Positions 1 to 8,927 of a stretch of 64,000 bases of DNA are shown piece after piece. The position numbers were made by a program, and so were the translations under genes. A model generated the notes under the pieces. The model worked only from the letters and a program-made list of their open reading frames with translations. It had not been told where the DNA came from and did no database searches. Position 1 is the first letter of the stretch. Every line of letters begins with the position of its first letter. This DNA comes from SABI01 sp028532915 (GTDB lineage: Bacteria > Spirochaetota > Spirochaetia > Sphaerochaetales > Sphaerochaetaceae): positions 1,240,001-1,304,000 of the forward strand of contig OY781923.1 of the NCBI GenBank assembly GCA_963677225.1, given 5' to 3'.

Positions 1-495
1 TCGGCTCTGATCGAACATCTCGGTATTACGTTTCACGGAATCGCTGGAACCGCTACCGCAGGAATCCCTCATGCCACTACATTGAGCGATAAGCTGAAGA
101 TGCCTCTGCTGTATGTCAGATCCGCAGGAAAAGATCACGGGATGAAGAACCAGATTGAGGGAACCGGTCCCGTCTATTCGATAGGCGGGAAAAATATTCT
201 TCTTATCGAGGACCTGATTTCGACAGGAGGTTCCTCGATCAGGGCTGTCGAAGCTCTGAGAGCTCAAAAGGCGTTTGTTCCCTTCTGTCTTTCGATTTTC
301 ACCTATAATCTGCCATCCTCTGCTGAAGCCTTTGGAAAGCTTGATCCATCATGCACAAGCATTTCTCTGCTTGATTATGATACAATGCTTTCAACGGCAG
401 TCGATTCCGGCTATCTTGACGCAGACAGTCTCAGATTGTTGAAAGAGTGGAGAGAAGACCCTTTCAACTGGGGTTCGTCTAATAATTTTTCATAA
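1..495 (+). CDS. pyrE: Orotate phosphoribosyltransferase, 3' part
   Basis: The frame is open from the first base of the window, so the N-terminus lies upstream; 164 C-terminal residues are visible. PyrE converts orotate plus PRPP to orotidine 5'-phosphate in cytoplasmic UMP synthesis. The PyrE hallmarks are present in order: IAGTATAGIPHA, then LLYVR, KDHGMKNQIEG (catalytic loop) and the PRPP-binding segment LLIEDLISTGGSS. The stop overlaps a possible pyrF ATG at 495, but the better pyrF start lies 20 bases downstream. It is the first visible gene of a pyrE-pyrF-pyrDK-pyrC operon. Confidence 0.95.
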   Translation, partial: SALIEHLGITFHGIAGTATAGIPHATTLSDKLKMPLLYVRSAGKDHGMKNQIEGTGPVYSIGGKNILLIEDLISTGGSSIRAVEALRAQKAFVPFCLSIFTYNLPSSAEAFGKLDPSCTSISLLDYDTMLSTAVDSGYLDADSLRLLKEWREDPFNWGSSNNFS

Positions 496-515
496 TGATC
501 AAAGCGAGGTGCAAT

Positions 516-1409
516 ATGAATTCCTATAAAGAAATGTTGAAAGAAAGTGCTCAAAGAACGGGGAATTGTGCCTGTATGGGGCTCGATATCCAATGGGATG
601 TGCTTCCCGGCAGGACGGGAGATATCTGTACAGATATCGAAAGATTCTACGAAACGCTGTTTAACGAGATGGTGAAAAGGAACCTGTCTCCTGCGGCATT
701 CAAACCGAATATCGGGTACTATCATGCATTGGACAATCCAAGAGAGGGTTCTTTTGACGGATCGATTGCCCTGGCTAAGACTTTGAAAATGGTAGAGCAG
801 CTGTTCGAAAATATTCCGGTCATCCTCGATTCCAAACGCGGTGATATCGCAAGAAGCAGTATCAACTATGCCCATGAGGCTTTCGACATCTGGAAAACCA
901 ATGCGGTTACCGTAAGTCCATATATGGGAAGTGATTCTGTTCTACCGTTTCTGGATGAAGAACATGCCCGTTACGGTATATATGTACTGAACCGTACCAG
1001 TAATCCCGGGGGGAAGGATCTGCAGCAGCTTGTGGTCGTCGATGAGGTGGACGAGAAGGAACTGTATCCTCTCTACCTCGCAGTCGCCCATACGATCGCG
1101 AGGTGGTCTCAGGTCAATGGAAACATCGGAGCTGTGGTGGGGGCCACCCATCCGGATGAGCTGGCCGAGATCGCTCACTATTTTTCATCTAAGGAAATCC
1201 CGCTTCTGATTCCCGGAGTCGGAAGTCAGGGTGCCAGTGCGAAAGAGACCGTCGTTGTGCTGCGCGATTCTCAATATCCTGTTGAACTGGCCAGAATCAA
1301 CAGCTCGAGTGCATTGACTCATCCGTGGAAGAAGGCGCCGGCTCCCGCCGCCTGGCTCGATATGTGTATTTCGAATATCGAAAACCTGCTTGAGGAGACC
1401 TCGGTTTGA
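516..1409 (+). CDS. pyrF: Orotidine 5'-phosphate decarboxylase (PyrF, type 2)
   Basis: This enzyme decarboxylates OMP to UMP, the last step of de novo pyrimidine synthesis. The 297-residue length and the segments MGLDIQWD, FKPNIGYY and ILDSKRGDI (catalytic Asp105/Lys107/Asp110) fit the longer type 2 PyrF family. The ATG at 516 is preferred over an in-frame ATG at 495 because GCGAGGTG (505-511) precedes it at normal spacing. The 3' end overlaps the TTG start of the next gene by four bases, so the operon is translationally coupled. Confidence 0.93.
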   Translation: MNSYKEMLKESAQRTGNCACMGLDIQWDVLPGRTGDICTDIERFYETLFNEMVKRNLSPAAFKPNIGYYHALDNPREGSFDGSIALAKTLKMVEQLFENIPVILDSKRGDIARSSINYAHEAFDIWKTNAVTVSPYMGSDSVLPFLDEEHARYGIYVLNRTSNPGGKDLQQLVVVDEVDEKELYPLYLAVAHTIARWSQVNGNIGAVVGATHPDELAEIAHYFSSKEIPLLIPGVGSQGASAKETVVVLRDSQYPVELARINSSSALTHPWKKAPAPAAWLDMCISNIENLLEETSV

Positions 1410-3169
1410 ACCAGTATGAAATAAGAAACAGCAGAACGCTCGGATATCTGACAGGCAGACATACAAAGATCGTTGAAAACAGTGATCTTATCTCTCTTGC
1501 CACTGTTTCGGGCGTTCTTTCGACGAAAAGTTCAATGATCCTTTATACCGATACCCATCTTCCCGAGATCGGGATCATCACGACTAAGAGTTTTCAGGTA
1601 ACTCCTAATGAGGGCAACAGCGAACCAGTTATCTGCGAGATGGAGAACGGGTCGTTTGGAAATTCGGTCGGGTTGAGAAATCCCGGGATGAAAGCGGCTC
1701 TCACGGAGCTTGAAGCTTTGAGAGACCGACATCGATTCACTTCTCTTCTCAATGTTTCTGTCAGCGCATCGAATGTCGAAGATTTCATTGCTCTGATTGC
1801 GGCATTCAAAGATGTGGCCGATATCATCGAGCTGAATTTCAGCTGCCCTCATGCTTCCAAAGGATACGGTTCATCGATCGGATGTTCTTTGGAGATCTCT
1901 TCCATGTATATGAAAAAGATCCGGCAGGCGTTCGGTAGTGAGGTTCCTCTGATATTTCCCAAACTGACTCCCAATGTAGATGATATCGGTTCGATCGCGT
2001 ATGAACTTGTGAAACAGGGGGCAGACGGTCTTTCTCTCATCAACACAGTGGGTCCAGAACTTCACATCTCGCCTGTTTCCGGCACTCCGATTCTGCAGAA
2101 TTCTCTTGGAGGGAAGGGCGGAAAAAGCGGAAGATGGATTTTTGACAGAGCTTTGGAATGTGTGAAAGAGGTCAGAGAGAGTGTAGGAGAGAGTGTGCCG
2201 CTCATCGGGATGGGAGGAGTATCCACAGGCAGTCAGCTTGCAATGATGATCTTAGCCGGAGCGGATGTCGTTGGAATCGGATCGGCTTTCGGTAAAGTGC
2301 ATCAGAAGCACTGGAGCGATTTTACTAGGTCTCTTGTACAGGATGCGAAAGAATACTTCAGAACTTCTGTCGATCCGCATAGTGTGGACGAATTTGTCAT
2401 CGAAGGCAATGCAATGGAATATTCTGCGCATATGGTCACATCTGTAGATAAGATCGGTTTCGATACAGTGATACTGAAGGTGAGCGGAAAACTGGAGTAC
2501 CATGGCGGTGAATTCGTGTTTCTCTGGCTTCCTTCGATCGGGGAGAAGCCTTTCTCCGTTGCGAAGAGCGATCCTCTTTCGTTCATCATCAAACGAAGAG
2601 GAAAGGTTAGCTCCGCTCTGTGCGGCCTGAAGCCCGGCGATACTGTATATCTGCGCGGATTGTACGGAGCTCCTGTCATCATCGATGAGCTTCCCCAGTC
2701 GATTCTGATAGCGGGAGGTACCGGAGTTGCCGTCCTTCCTCCTGTGGCGAAGGAACTGAGCGAAACGGCATCGGTAAAAAGAATCGATACCTTCGTCGGC
2801 ATAAGTGAGAAACGTCCTTCGGATGTCGAAAATCCGGTGGAGGAGGAGCTGAAGCAGTACAGCAGCGTCCATGTGATCGAAGATGATTCTGTCGTTGCAC
2901 GTGTCCTCGATCATATTACCGAAGTGATTGCAGACGGCAGGGAGTGCAGCGCCTACATCGTCGGTCCGAAACTTTTTATGAGAAAGGCTGCAAGACTGCT
3001 GGAAGAAGCCTCCGTTGAAAGGAAGCATATATACCTCTCTCTCGAACTGCAGACAATGTGCGGAATCGGGATGTGCGGAGAATGTGCTTGTAACGATCGA
3101 CTGACGTGTCAGTACGGGACATTCGTCTCATACGATTATATCGCGTCGAAGGCACCTGAACTATTATGA
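1406..3169 (+). CDS. pyrD: Fused dihydroorotate dehydrogenase: PyrD catalytic + PyrK electron-transfer domains
   Basis: One 587-residue chain holds two normally separate subunits. Residues 1 to about 315 are class 1 PyrD: TKSFQVTPNEGN, GLRNPG, ELNFSCPH (Asn144 and candidate base Cys147), FPKLTPN, INTVGP, GGKGGKSG and GMGGV. Residues from about 335 on are PyrK: a flavin/NAD reductase fold with AGGTGVAVLPP, then 2Fe-2S ligands Cys552, Cys557, Cys560 and Cys568. The protein should oxidise dihydroorotate to orotate and pass electrons through FAD and the cluster to NAD+. The start is TTG at 1406, with GAGGAG at 1392-1397, overlapping the pyrF stop. No stop or frameshift separates the halves. Confidence 0.92.
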   Translation: MNQYEIRNSRTLGYLTGRHTKIVENSDLISLATVSGVLSTKSSMILYTDTHLPEIGIITTKSFQVTPNEGNSEPVICEMENGSFGNSVGLRNPGMKAALTELEALRDRHRFTSLLNVSVSASNVEDFIALIAAFKDVADIIELNFSCPHASKGYGSSIGCSLEISSMYMKKIRQAFGSEVPLIFPKLTPNVDDIGSIAYELVKQGADGLSLINTVGPELHISPVSGTPILQNSLGGKGGKSGRWIFDRALECVKEVRESVGESVPLIGMGGVSTGSQLAMMILAGADVVGIGSAFGKVHQKHWSDFTRSLVQDAKEYFRTSVDPHSVDEFVIEGNAMEYSAHMVTSVDKIGFDTVILKVSGKLEYHGGEFVFLWLPSIGEKPFSVAKSDPLSFIIKRRGKVSSALCGLKPGDTVYLRGLYGAPVIIDELPQSILIAGGTGVAVLPPVAKELSETASVKRIDTFVGISEKRPSDVENPVEEELKQYSSVHVIEDDSVVARVLDHITEVIADGRECSAYIVGPKLFMRKAARLLEEASVERKHIYLSLELQTMCGIGMCGECACNDRLTCQYGTFVSYDYIASKAPELL

Positions 3170-4218
3170 TAGACCCTCATGTACATTTAAGGGACTGGGA
3201 TCAGAAGGAGAAAGAGACGATCGAACACGGTCTTTCCGTTGCTTCGAGTATAGGGATAACCACCGTGTTCGATATGCCCAACACACAGCCTCCGCTGACG
3301 TTCGCCTCCGATATCGTAAAGAGAATCGAATACGGAACCGAAATCGCCGGGAGAATCGATCCGCGCATCTCCTATTGCGTCTACGGCGGTGTGACCGCAG
3401 ACCCCTCTCAGATCGAACTTGTTGTTTCCGTTCATTCCCATCTGTTTCCCCGTCTGGTCGGGCTGAAAATGTTCGCCGGTCATTCGACGGGGAACATGGG
3501 TATCGTCAGCCGATCCTCCCAGAGAGAAGTCTACCGGACTCTCAAACGCACCGGGTACAAAGGTGTTCTGGCTGTCCACTGCGAAGATGAAACTCTGCTG
3601 AGACCTGATCTGTTCAGGCCGGATGATCCGTTTTCCCACACTCAGGCCCGGCCGAAGGAGGCTGAGATAGCTTCGGTCGAAAGCCAGATCGAACTGGTCA
3701 GGAGCAGCGCATTCGAGGGGACTGTTCATATCTGCCATATTTCCACAAGAGAGGCGATCGAACTTGTCAATTACCACAAAAGCAGAGGAATGGCAGTCAC
3801 CTGCGGAGCAACTGCCCATCATGCACTGCTTGATGAATCTGTTATGCTTTCTGAAGGGCTTTTCGCCAAGATGAACCCTCCTTTGAGAAAGAGTGATGAT
3901 GTCAAAGCTGTATTTGACGGTCTGATGGACGGGAGCATAGACTGGATCGAAAGTGATCACGCTCCCCATACAGTGAAGGACAAGATGGAGGGAGCTTCGG
4001 GAATACCGGGGTTCTACGGAACGCTGCTGCTGATCGAACGGCTGAGAAAAGCCGGGGTGAGCGAAATGCGCCTTGACCGGCTGTGCGGTGAAGCAGTCAA
4101 TGAAGCTTTCTCGACCTCCTTCGAGGTGAATGTCCCCTCTTCATTTATCATCAGCAGGGAAATTGACAGAATAGGTAATGAATACGAATTTAATCCATTT
4201 TTATCAATTGATGGCTAG
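3166..4218 (+). CDS. pyrC: Dihydroorotase (amidohydrolase family)
   Basis: Interconverts carbamoyl-aspartate and dihydroorotate. The 350-residue chain starts directly at the metal-binding DPHVHLRDW (His5, His7) and so lacks the N-terminal beta-sandwich strands of longer dihydroorotases. Further landmarks are FDMPNT, VHCED, HICHIST and SDHAPHT. The ATG overlaps the pyrDK stop as ATGA. With pyrE, pyrF and pyrDK it covers all but the first two steps of UMP synthesis. The name pyrC rests on context plus motifs; allantoinase or hydantoinase is much less likely here. Confidence 0.88.
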   Translation: MIDPHVHLRDWDQKEKETIEHGLSVASSIGITTVFDMPNTQPPLTFASDIVKRIEYGTEIAGRIDPRISYCVYGGVTADPSQIELVVSVHSHLFPRLVGLKMFAGHSTGNMGIVSRSSQREVYRTLKRTGYKGVLAVHCEDETLLRPDLFRPDDPFSHTQARPKEAEIASVESQIELVRSSAFEGTVHICHISTREAIELVNYHKSRGMAVTCGATAHHALLDESVMLSEGLFAKMNPPLRKSDDVKAVFDGLMDGSIDWIESDHAPHTVKDKMEGASGIPGFYGTLLLIERLRKAGVSEMRLDRLCGEAVNEAFSTSFEVNVPSSFIISREIDRIGNEYEFNPFLSIDG

Positions 4219-4251
4219 ATAGAATGCTGCGGTTATGGTAATAAGGGATTA

Positions 4252-4280
4252 TGGACATCGTCTTTTTCCTATGCTATATT
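4252..4280 (+). promoter_or_regulatory. Sigma70-type promoter for the plsC operon
   Basis: TGGACA (4252-4257), a 17-base spacer, and TATATT (4275-4280). The expected start near 4287 gives a leader of about 11 bases that begins at the Shine-Dalgarno AAAGGAG (4286-4292). It separates the pyr operon from the lipid/repair operon. Confidence 0.65.
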
Positions 4281-4297
4281 CAACAAAAGGAGATTAT

Positions 4298-5515
4298 ATG
4301 TCAAAAACGCCACTGCTGATTTCCATAATCCGTCCGACATATGGCAAATGGCTATTGAAGCACTATGATGTCAGTACTCAGAATTTTGAGAGTATCCCCG
4401 AAGAAGGACCGTTTCTGGTCTTCGGAAACCATACACATCTGTACGATCCGTTTTTCATTTCTTCCGCCTTCGACCAGCATATCAACTGGGTGGCAGGAGC
4501 GTATCTTTTCAAGAACAAAATACTCAATTATCTGCTTGGTACGCTGATAGGTGGAATATCCAAACAGCAGGGTAAATCTGACCTGCACACAATCACCCAG
4601 ATAAAGAACAAACTGAAGAAAGGGGAGATCGTGGGACTCTTTCCTGAAGGAACCCGCTCCTGGGACGGCGAATCGATACCGATAAATGATGCGACTGCAA
4701 AACTGGTACGGATCTTCAATGTTCCTGTCGTGATCATACAGATCGATGGCGCCTACGGATCGAAACCGCGATGGGCCCGAAAGAGAAGAAAAGGACCGAT
4801 AGTTCTCCGGGTCGTGAAGGTTGTGGACCCGGTTGAGATGGCCGGCAAGAAGGTCAAAGAGATTGCAGAAATCATAAATGAATCTCTTGTATACAGTTAT
4901 GAGCAGTGGCAGAAAGAGAACTCGGTTCCTTTCACCAGCCCGGTCAGAAGCGAGGGGATCGAAAAACTCCTTTACGCCTGTCCGAACTGCAAACAGTTCT
5001 CGACGATCTCGGGGAAAAAGGATCGTATCCGCTGCACCGCCTGCGGTTTTGAATGGAAACTTGACGAACTCGACAGACTGCACAGCCGGCAGCAACCTGA
5101 TCATCCCGATTCCCTTTCTCAATGGCATAGATGGGAGATCGATCACATGAAGCAGATCGCTGAAAGTTCTTCATGCGACCAGCCGATATTTCCTGCAGAT
5201 CAGGGAATTCTCTTTCAGATATCGAAGAGAAAACGTCTTCTGATGGTATCTAAGGATTTCACGCTGGAAGCCATGTACGACCGGTTTGTCCTGAAGATGA
5301 ACAGCTTCAAACGACACATTCCCATTGCTGAAAACGAATGTGTCGAATTTTTATTTGACGGGATCTCTTCTATTGCCATAAATGCGAAAAGTACGCTGGA
5401 ATTTTCTTATAAAGAACATATATACCGGGTGCGGGTGAGAGAGAATCAGTCGGTACTGAAATATATGGAACTGTATCAGAACTCGAATCATCAAAGTCTG
5501 AAGGAGAGCATGTAA
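4298..5515 (+). CDS. plsC: 1-acyl-glycerol-3-phosphate acyltransferase (PlsC family) with C-terminal zinc ribbon
   Basis: Transfers an acyl chain to lysophosphatidate in phospholipid synthesis at the inner membrane face. The acyltransferase motifs are the HX4D box in GNHTHLYDP (His45, Asp50) and FPEGTR (115-120). At 405 residues it is far longer than ordinary PlsC (about 240). The extra C-terminal half opens with a CxxC-x14-CxxC ribbon (Cys228, 231, 246, 249) followed by a charged segment of unknown role. The ATG at 4298 has AAAGGAG in front; an in-frame upstream ATG at 4235 lacks this. It is the first gene of an operon running to ispE. Confidence 0.85.
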   Translation: MSKTPLLISIIRPTYGKWLLKHYDVSTQNFESIPEEGPFLVFGNHTHLYDPFFISSAFDQHINWVAGAYLFKNKILNYLLGTLIGGISKQQGKSDLHTITQIKNKLKKGEIVGLFPEGTRSWDGESIPINDATAKLVRIFNVPVVIIQIDGAYGSKPRWARKRRKGPIVLRVVKVVDPVEMAGKKVKEIAEIINESLVYSYEQWQKENSVPFTSPVRSEGIEKLLYACPNCKQFSTISGKKDRIRCTACGFEWKLDELDRLHSRQQPDHPDSLSQWHRWEIDHMKQIAESSSCDQPIFPADQGILFQISKRKRLLMVSKDFTLEAMYDRFVLKMNSFKRHIPIAENECVEFLFDGISSIAINAKSTLEFSYKEHIYRVRVRENQSVLKYMELYQNSNHQSLKESM

Positions 5516-6943
5516 ATGAATTGGAACTATATCATACATATCGGGATCATATCATGTTCGCTGCTGGTCGCGGCTTTGTTGCGCGCCCGAATAAGATTCT
5601 TTCAGAAATATCTGATACCGGCACCGATCATTGCCGGTATCTTCCTTCTGGTCTTCTATAATTTCTTTGCGCCGATGTGGAATCTGGAAAGTGCCTATCT
5701 GGGAGAGATGGTTTATCATCTTCTCAATATCAGTTTCATCTCGATGATGCTGAGAGTGACCGGAAAAAGAGAGTCAAAGAAGAATCAGAAGAGGGTTCTT
5801 GCCCAGAATGTCACTGCTGTCATCGGACAATATGGGCTCCAATGCTTCTTCGGTCTGCTCGCGACGGCTTTACTGATGTATACGGTAATGCCTGATCTCT
5901 TTCCCGCTATCGGATTCACCTTGGCCCTCGGATTCGAACTGGGGCCCGGACAGGCATTCAGTATCGGTTCCACCTGGCAGCAGATGGGATTCGAAGGGGG
6001 GCCGTCTGTCGGTCTGACTATGGCTGCCATCGGATTCCTTCTGGGCTCCTTCGGCGGGGTTGTGCTGATCAATCAGGGAATCAAAAAGGGATGGATCGGC
6101 AAAGAGTATCTTAAAAACTATGAGAAAGAGAGAGTGAAGACAGGGTTCTTCAGCCGTCTACAGGAAAAACGGCCTATCGGATCATACCTTTCCACCGACG
6201 GGGAATCACTCGATACTTTGAGTTATCATATCGCACTGATCATGATGACCTATCTGGTCAGCTGGGGATTCCTTACCGGACTGTCAGCACTGCTGGGACT
6301 CATCGGTCCTTTGGGGGTCGAACTGGCAAATTCTCTGTGGGGTATTAATTTTATATTCAGCGCATTCAGCGCACTCGGTGTGAAGATGCTGCTGAAACTG
6401 TTCAAAGTCGAAACGACTATCGACAACGCTACCTGTAACAGAATCAGCGGTCTGTCTGTGGATCTCACTGTCGCCGCATCTCTTGGAGCTATTTCACTTG
6501 TCGCGGTCAGAGGGTACTGGCTGCCGATTCTTGTCCTCGCATCGGTCGGTGCCTTCATCACTCTGGTGGTTCTTCCTGCCTATACGTCAAGATTGTATGA
6601 CGATCATCAGTTCTACCGGATGCTGCTGATCTACGGCACGGGAACCGGAACACTGCCTACCGGTCTGGCTCTTCTGAGAGTAGTCGACCCCGATTTCGAG
6701 ACACCCGTACTTACCGATTATCTCTATTCGGTGGGTATCGTCTTTCTTCTTGCTATTCCTATCATATTGAGTGTCAATCTTCCCGCCTTCAGTTATACCA
6801 AAGGTGATCCGAAACTCTTCTGGCTTGCCGTCGGAATCTCGGGTGTCTATTTCTTCGGTGCTCTGATAGCCTACATGATACTCTCGAAAAAGAGGGCTTT
6901 CAGTTCTCCCAAGACACTATTTCATATCCTGACCGATGAATAG
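5516..6943 (+). CDS. GltS-like sodium/solute carrier (ESS family)
   Basis: A polytopic 475-residue membrane protein with about 10-12 hydrophobic segments. Layout and motifs recall the sodium/glutamate symporter GltS: an N-terminal KYLIPAPIIAG segment, a Gly-rich re-entrant-like region (GFELGPGQAFSIGS ... GFLLGSFGG), and a matching Gly-rich segment in the second half (YGTGTGTLPTGLALL). Substrate is not provable; glutamate is a family-based guess. The ATG directly abuts the plsC stop (TAAATG), with AAGGAG 9-14 bases upstream, so the two are cotranslated. The C-terminal coding region overlaps the next gene by eight bases. Confidence 0.75.
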   Translation: MNWNYIIHIGIISCSLLVAALLRARIRFFQKYLIPAPIIAGIFLLVFYNFFAPMWNLESAYLGEMVYHLLNISFISMMLRVTGKRESKKNQKRVLAQNVTAVIGQYGLQCFFGLLATALLMYTVMPDLFPAIGFTLALGFELGPGQAFSIGSTWQQMGFEGGPSVGLTMAAIGFLLGSFGGVVLINQGIKKGWIGKEYLKNYEKERVKTGFFSRLQEKRPIGSYLSTDGESLDTLSYHIALIMMTYLVSWGFLTGLSALLGLIGPLGVELANSLWGINFIFSAFSALGVKMLLKLFKVETTIDNATCNRISGLSVDLTVAASLGAISLVAVRGYWLPILVLASVGAFITLVVLPAYTSRLYDDHQFYRMLLIYGTGTGTLPTGLALLRVVDPDFETPVLTDYLYSVGIVFLLAIPIILSVNLPAFSYTKGDPKLFWLAVGISGVYFFGALIAYMILSKKRAFSSPKTLFHILTDE

Positions 6944-7679
6944 GTTTCAAGATGCATTGACAGGGCGGACACATCAGTTTTCCCGCCAGTGCAGGTCCAT
7001 AGACTTTGAAGACAACATGTTCGTCTATCATCCCCTTGAGTATGCGTGGGATCTGCACAGACAGTATCTTATGCGGTATGTCGGATATCAGCCGCGTGTT
7101 CTTCTTCTGGGAATGAATCCGGGGCCGTTCGGTATGGCACAGACGGGAGTTCCTTTCGGTGAAGTCTCTTCAGTGAAGGAGTATCTGAAAATAAGCGGGG
7201 ACCTTTCTGATCTCCCTGAAACTCATCCCAAACGTCCTATCCAGGGGCTCTCTTGTCAGCGCAGCGAAGTGAGCGGACGACGGCTGTGGGGTTTTCTCCG
7301 CAACCGTTATCCGGATCCTGTCGCATTGGCAAAAGAGGTGGCTGTGATGAACTACTGTCCTGTGGTCTTTGTTGACAAAGGAGCCACCGGGAAGAATATC
7401 ACTCCCGATAAGCTCTCTGTGAGTTCAAAAAGAGCTCTCGAACAGATCTGTGATTCATATCTCGATGATATTCTTGAGCTGATAGACCCCTCTTTTATTG
7501 TCGGAGTGGGCAAGTATGCCCAGAAAAAACTGCAGCAGAGCATAAAACGTCTCGGTAGCCCCAGGGAAGTCTACTCCATACTGCATCCAAGTCCGGCAAA
7601 CCCTCAGGCTAACAGGAACTGGGAAGAAAAAGTTTCTGATGCACTGCGCGATGCCGGAATCTTTCGGGAGGAGATGTGA
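6936..7679 (+). CDS. SMUG-type uracil-DNA glycosylase
   Basis: Base-excision repair enzyme that removes uracil and oxidised pyrimidines from DNA. Two near-diagnostic SMUG1 signatures are present: GMNPGPFGMAQTGVPFG (residues 59-75, Asn61) and HPSPANPQANRNW (from His217). The 247-residue length fits animal and bacterial SMUG1 (UDG family 3). It overlaps the upstream carrier by eight bases and shares GTGA with ispE, so it is firmly embedded in this operon. Bacterial SMUG1 proteins are known but sparsely distributed. Confidence 0.93.
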   Translation: MNRFQDALTGRTHQFSRQCRSIDFEDNMFVYHPLEYAWDLHRQYLMRYVGYQPRVLLLGMNPGPFGMAQTGVPFGEVSSVKEYLKISGDLSDLPETHPKRPIQGLSCQRSEVSGRRLWGFLRNRYPDPVALAKEVAVMNYCPVVFVDKGATGKNITPDKLSVSSKRALEQICDSYLDDILELIDPSFIVGVGKYAQKKLQQSIKRLGSPREVYSILHPSPANPQANRNWEEKVSDALRDAGIFREEM

Positions 7680-8551
7680 GAAGCCGGTCGGTAAGATCAT
7701 ATGCAAAGATAAATATCCATCTGGACATCGCCGAAAGGAGAGATGACGGGTTTCACGATTTACTGTCGATCTTTCAGCTCGTCGATTTCTATGATCGTAT
7801 TACAATATCGGCATGTCCTTTCGAAAAGAAAATTTCAATCAGAGGAATGGAAGAGCTCGAAGAAAAATCGAATCTTATGTACTCGGCGGCCGAGGCTTTT
7901 ATGACGGCTTGCAAAACAGATATGTCAGTACAGATAGATATCGAAAAGAATATCCCTATGAAGGGAGGGTTGGGGGGAGGTTCCTCGAATGCCGCAGCTG
8001 TTCTGGAGGTTCTCAATGAAATTGCCGGATACCCGCTCTCCTTCGACCGGCTCATCGATATCGGTCTGTCTCTCGGATCGGATGTTCCGTTTTTCCTTTA
8101 CCATGTTCCTGTGGCTGTAGTTGAGGGAAGGGGGGAGATAATCACCCCGATAGAGCCGAGAGATGATTTGAAAGTCTCACTGGTATGCATAAAGGGAGAG
8201 GGTGTTTCCACCGCTGAAGCTTTTGCTCAGCTCGACCGGGAAAGGAGCCTTTTTAAAGCCTCAAAAAAGAGTGTTTTGAAATCTAACTTATGTCAGATGT
8301 ATCATGAAAAAATAGAAAACTGGTCATTTTTCAATGATTTTAACACTATAGTAAGAAAATATAATGAATTATATGACTATCTCAATGAAATTGCATCAAA
8401 AAACGAGAATGTATACGGACAGCTAAGTGGCAGTGGTTCAACATATTATTTTCTTGGCAACCAAAATGGAATTGATGCAATTAACCCGATTTTGAACCGT
8501 ATCCCGTCAACTCACGTCACAAATATATGTGTAAAATGCTTGCATCGGTAG
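7676..8551 (+). CDS. ispE: 4-diphosphocytidyl-2-C-methyl-D-erythritol kinase
   Basis: GHMP-family kinase that phosphorylates CDP-ME in the MEP isoprenoid pathway. Motifs: SYAKINIHL near the N-terminus, the ATP loop KGGLGGGSSNAA, GSDVPFF, and a C-terminal GQLSGSGSTYYF. The likely start is GTG at 7676, overlapping the SMUG stop, with GGGAGG four bases before it; no better start precedes SYAKIN. From about 8240 to the end the DNA becomes clearly richer in A+T and the protein richer in Asn, Lys and Tyr, unlike the first two thirds. Length (291) is normal. Confidence 0.93.
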   Translation: MRSRSVRSYAKINIHLDIAERRDDGFHDLLSIFQLVDFYDRITISACPFEKKISIRGMEELEEKSNLMYSAAEAFMTACKTDMSVQIDIEKNIPMKGGLGGGSSNAAAVLEVLNEIAGYPLSFDRLIDIGLSLGSDVPFFLYHVPVAVVEGRGEIITPIEPRDDLKVSLVCIKGEGVSTAEAFAQLDRERSLFKASKKSVLKSNLCQMYHEKIENWSFFNDFNTIVRKYNELYDYLNEIASKNENVYGQLSGSGSTYYFLGNQNGIDAINPILNRIPSTHVTNICVKCLHR

Positions 8552-8598
8552 AAAAGTAATGCTAACGTTTAGAAAGAAACAGCATGAGAGGTGAATGC

Positions 8599-8883
8599 AT
8601 GAAAATTACTGACGTGAGGGTTCGAAAGATTACATCTGAAGGAAAGCTAAGAGCGTATGCCACCATTACGTTTGATGATCAGTTCGTAATACACAATCTG
8701 AAAGTGATTGACGGAAAATCTGGTTTGTTTGTTGCGATGCCTTCCAGAAAGACAAAAAACGGAGAGTTCAAGGATGTGGCCCATCCTATAAGCAGTGAAT
8801 TCAGGGCTGTTCTGCAGGATTCAATCCTTGAGGCATATGAGAATGCCGAGGAGCCTGCAGAGAATACCAATTGGGAAGAATGA
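8599..8883 (+). CDS. spoVG: SpoVG, nucleic-acid-binding regulator
   Basis: A 94-residue homologue of SpoVG, a site-specific DNA/RNA-binding protein studied in Borrelia, Bacillus and Staphylococcus. Recognisable by MKITDVRVRKI, the central GLFVAMPSRK block and DVAHPISSEFR. The acidic tail (EEPAENTNWEE) is typical. Start taken at 8599, where GAGAGGTG lies six bases upstream, rather than at in-frame ATG 8584. It stands between ispE and tRNA-Gln/rplY, a spoVG-rplY-pth neighbourhood also common in Firmicutes. Confidence 0.93.
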   Translation: MKITDVRVRKITSEGKLRAYATITFDDQFVIHNLKVIDGKSGLFVAMPSRKTKNGEFKDVAHPISSEFRAVLQDSILEAYENAEEPAENTNWEE

Positions 8884-8927
8884 AGATTTCAAATCATAAG
8901 AAATTCTCGTATTCAATTCAAATAGAC

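Noticed and set aside
2252..3028. Long antisense open frame inside pyrDK (also 3187-3969, 4352-5146, 12725-13555 and others)
   Set aside because: They mirror well-recognised genes, have no ribosome sites of note, and code for Arg/His/Ser-rich sequence without motifs; they arise from the codon bias of the real genes.
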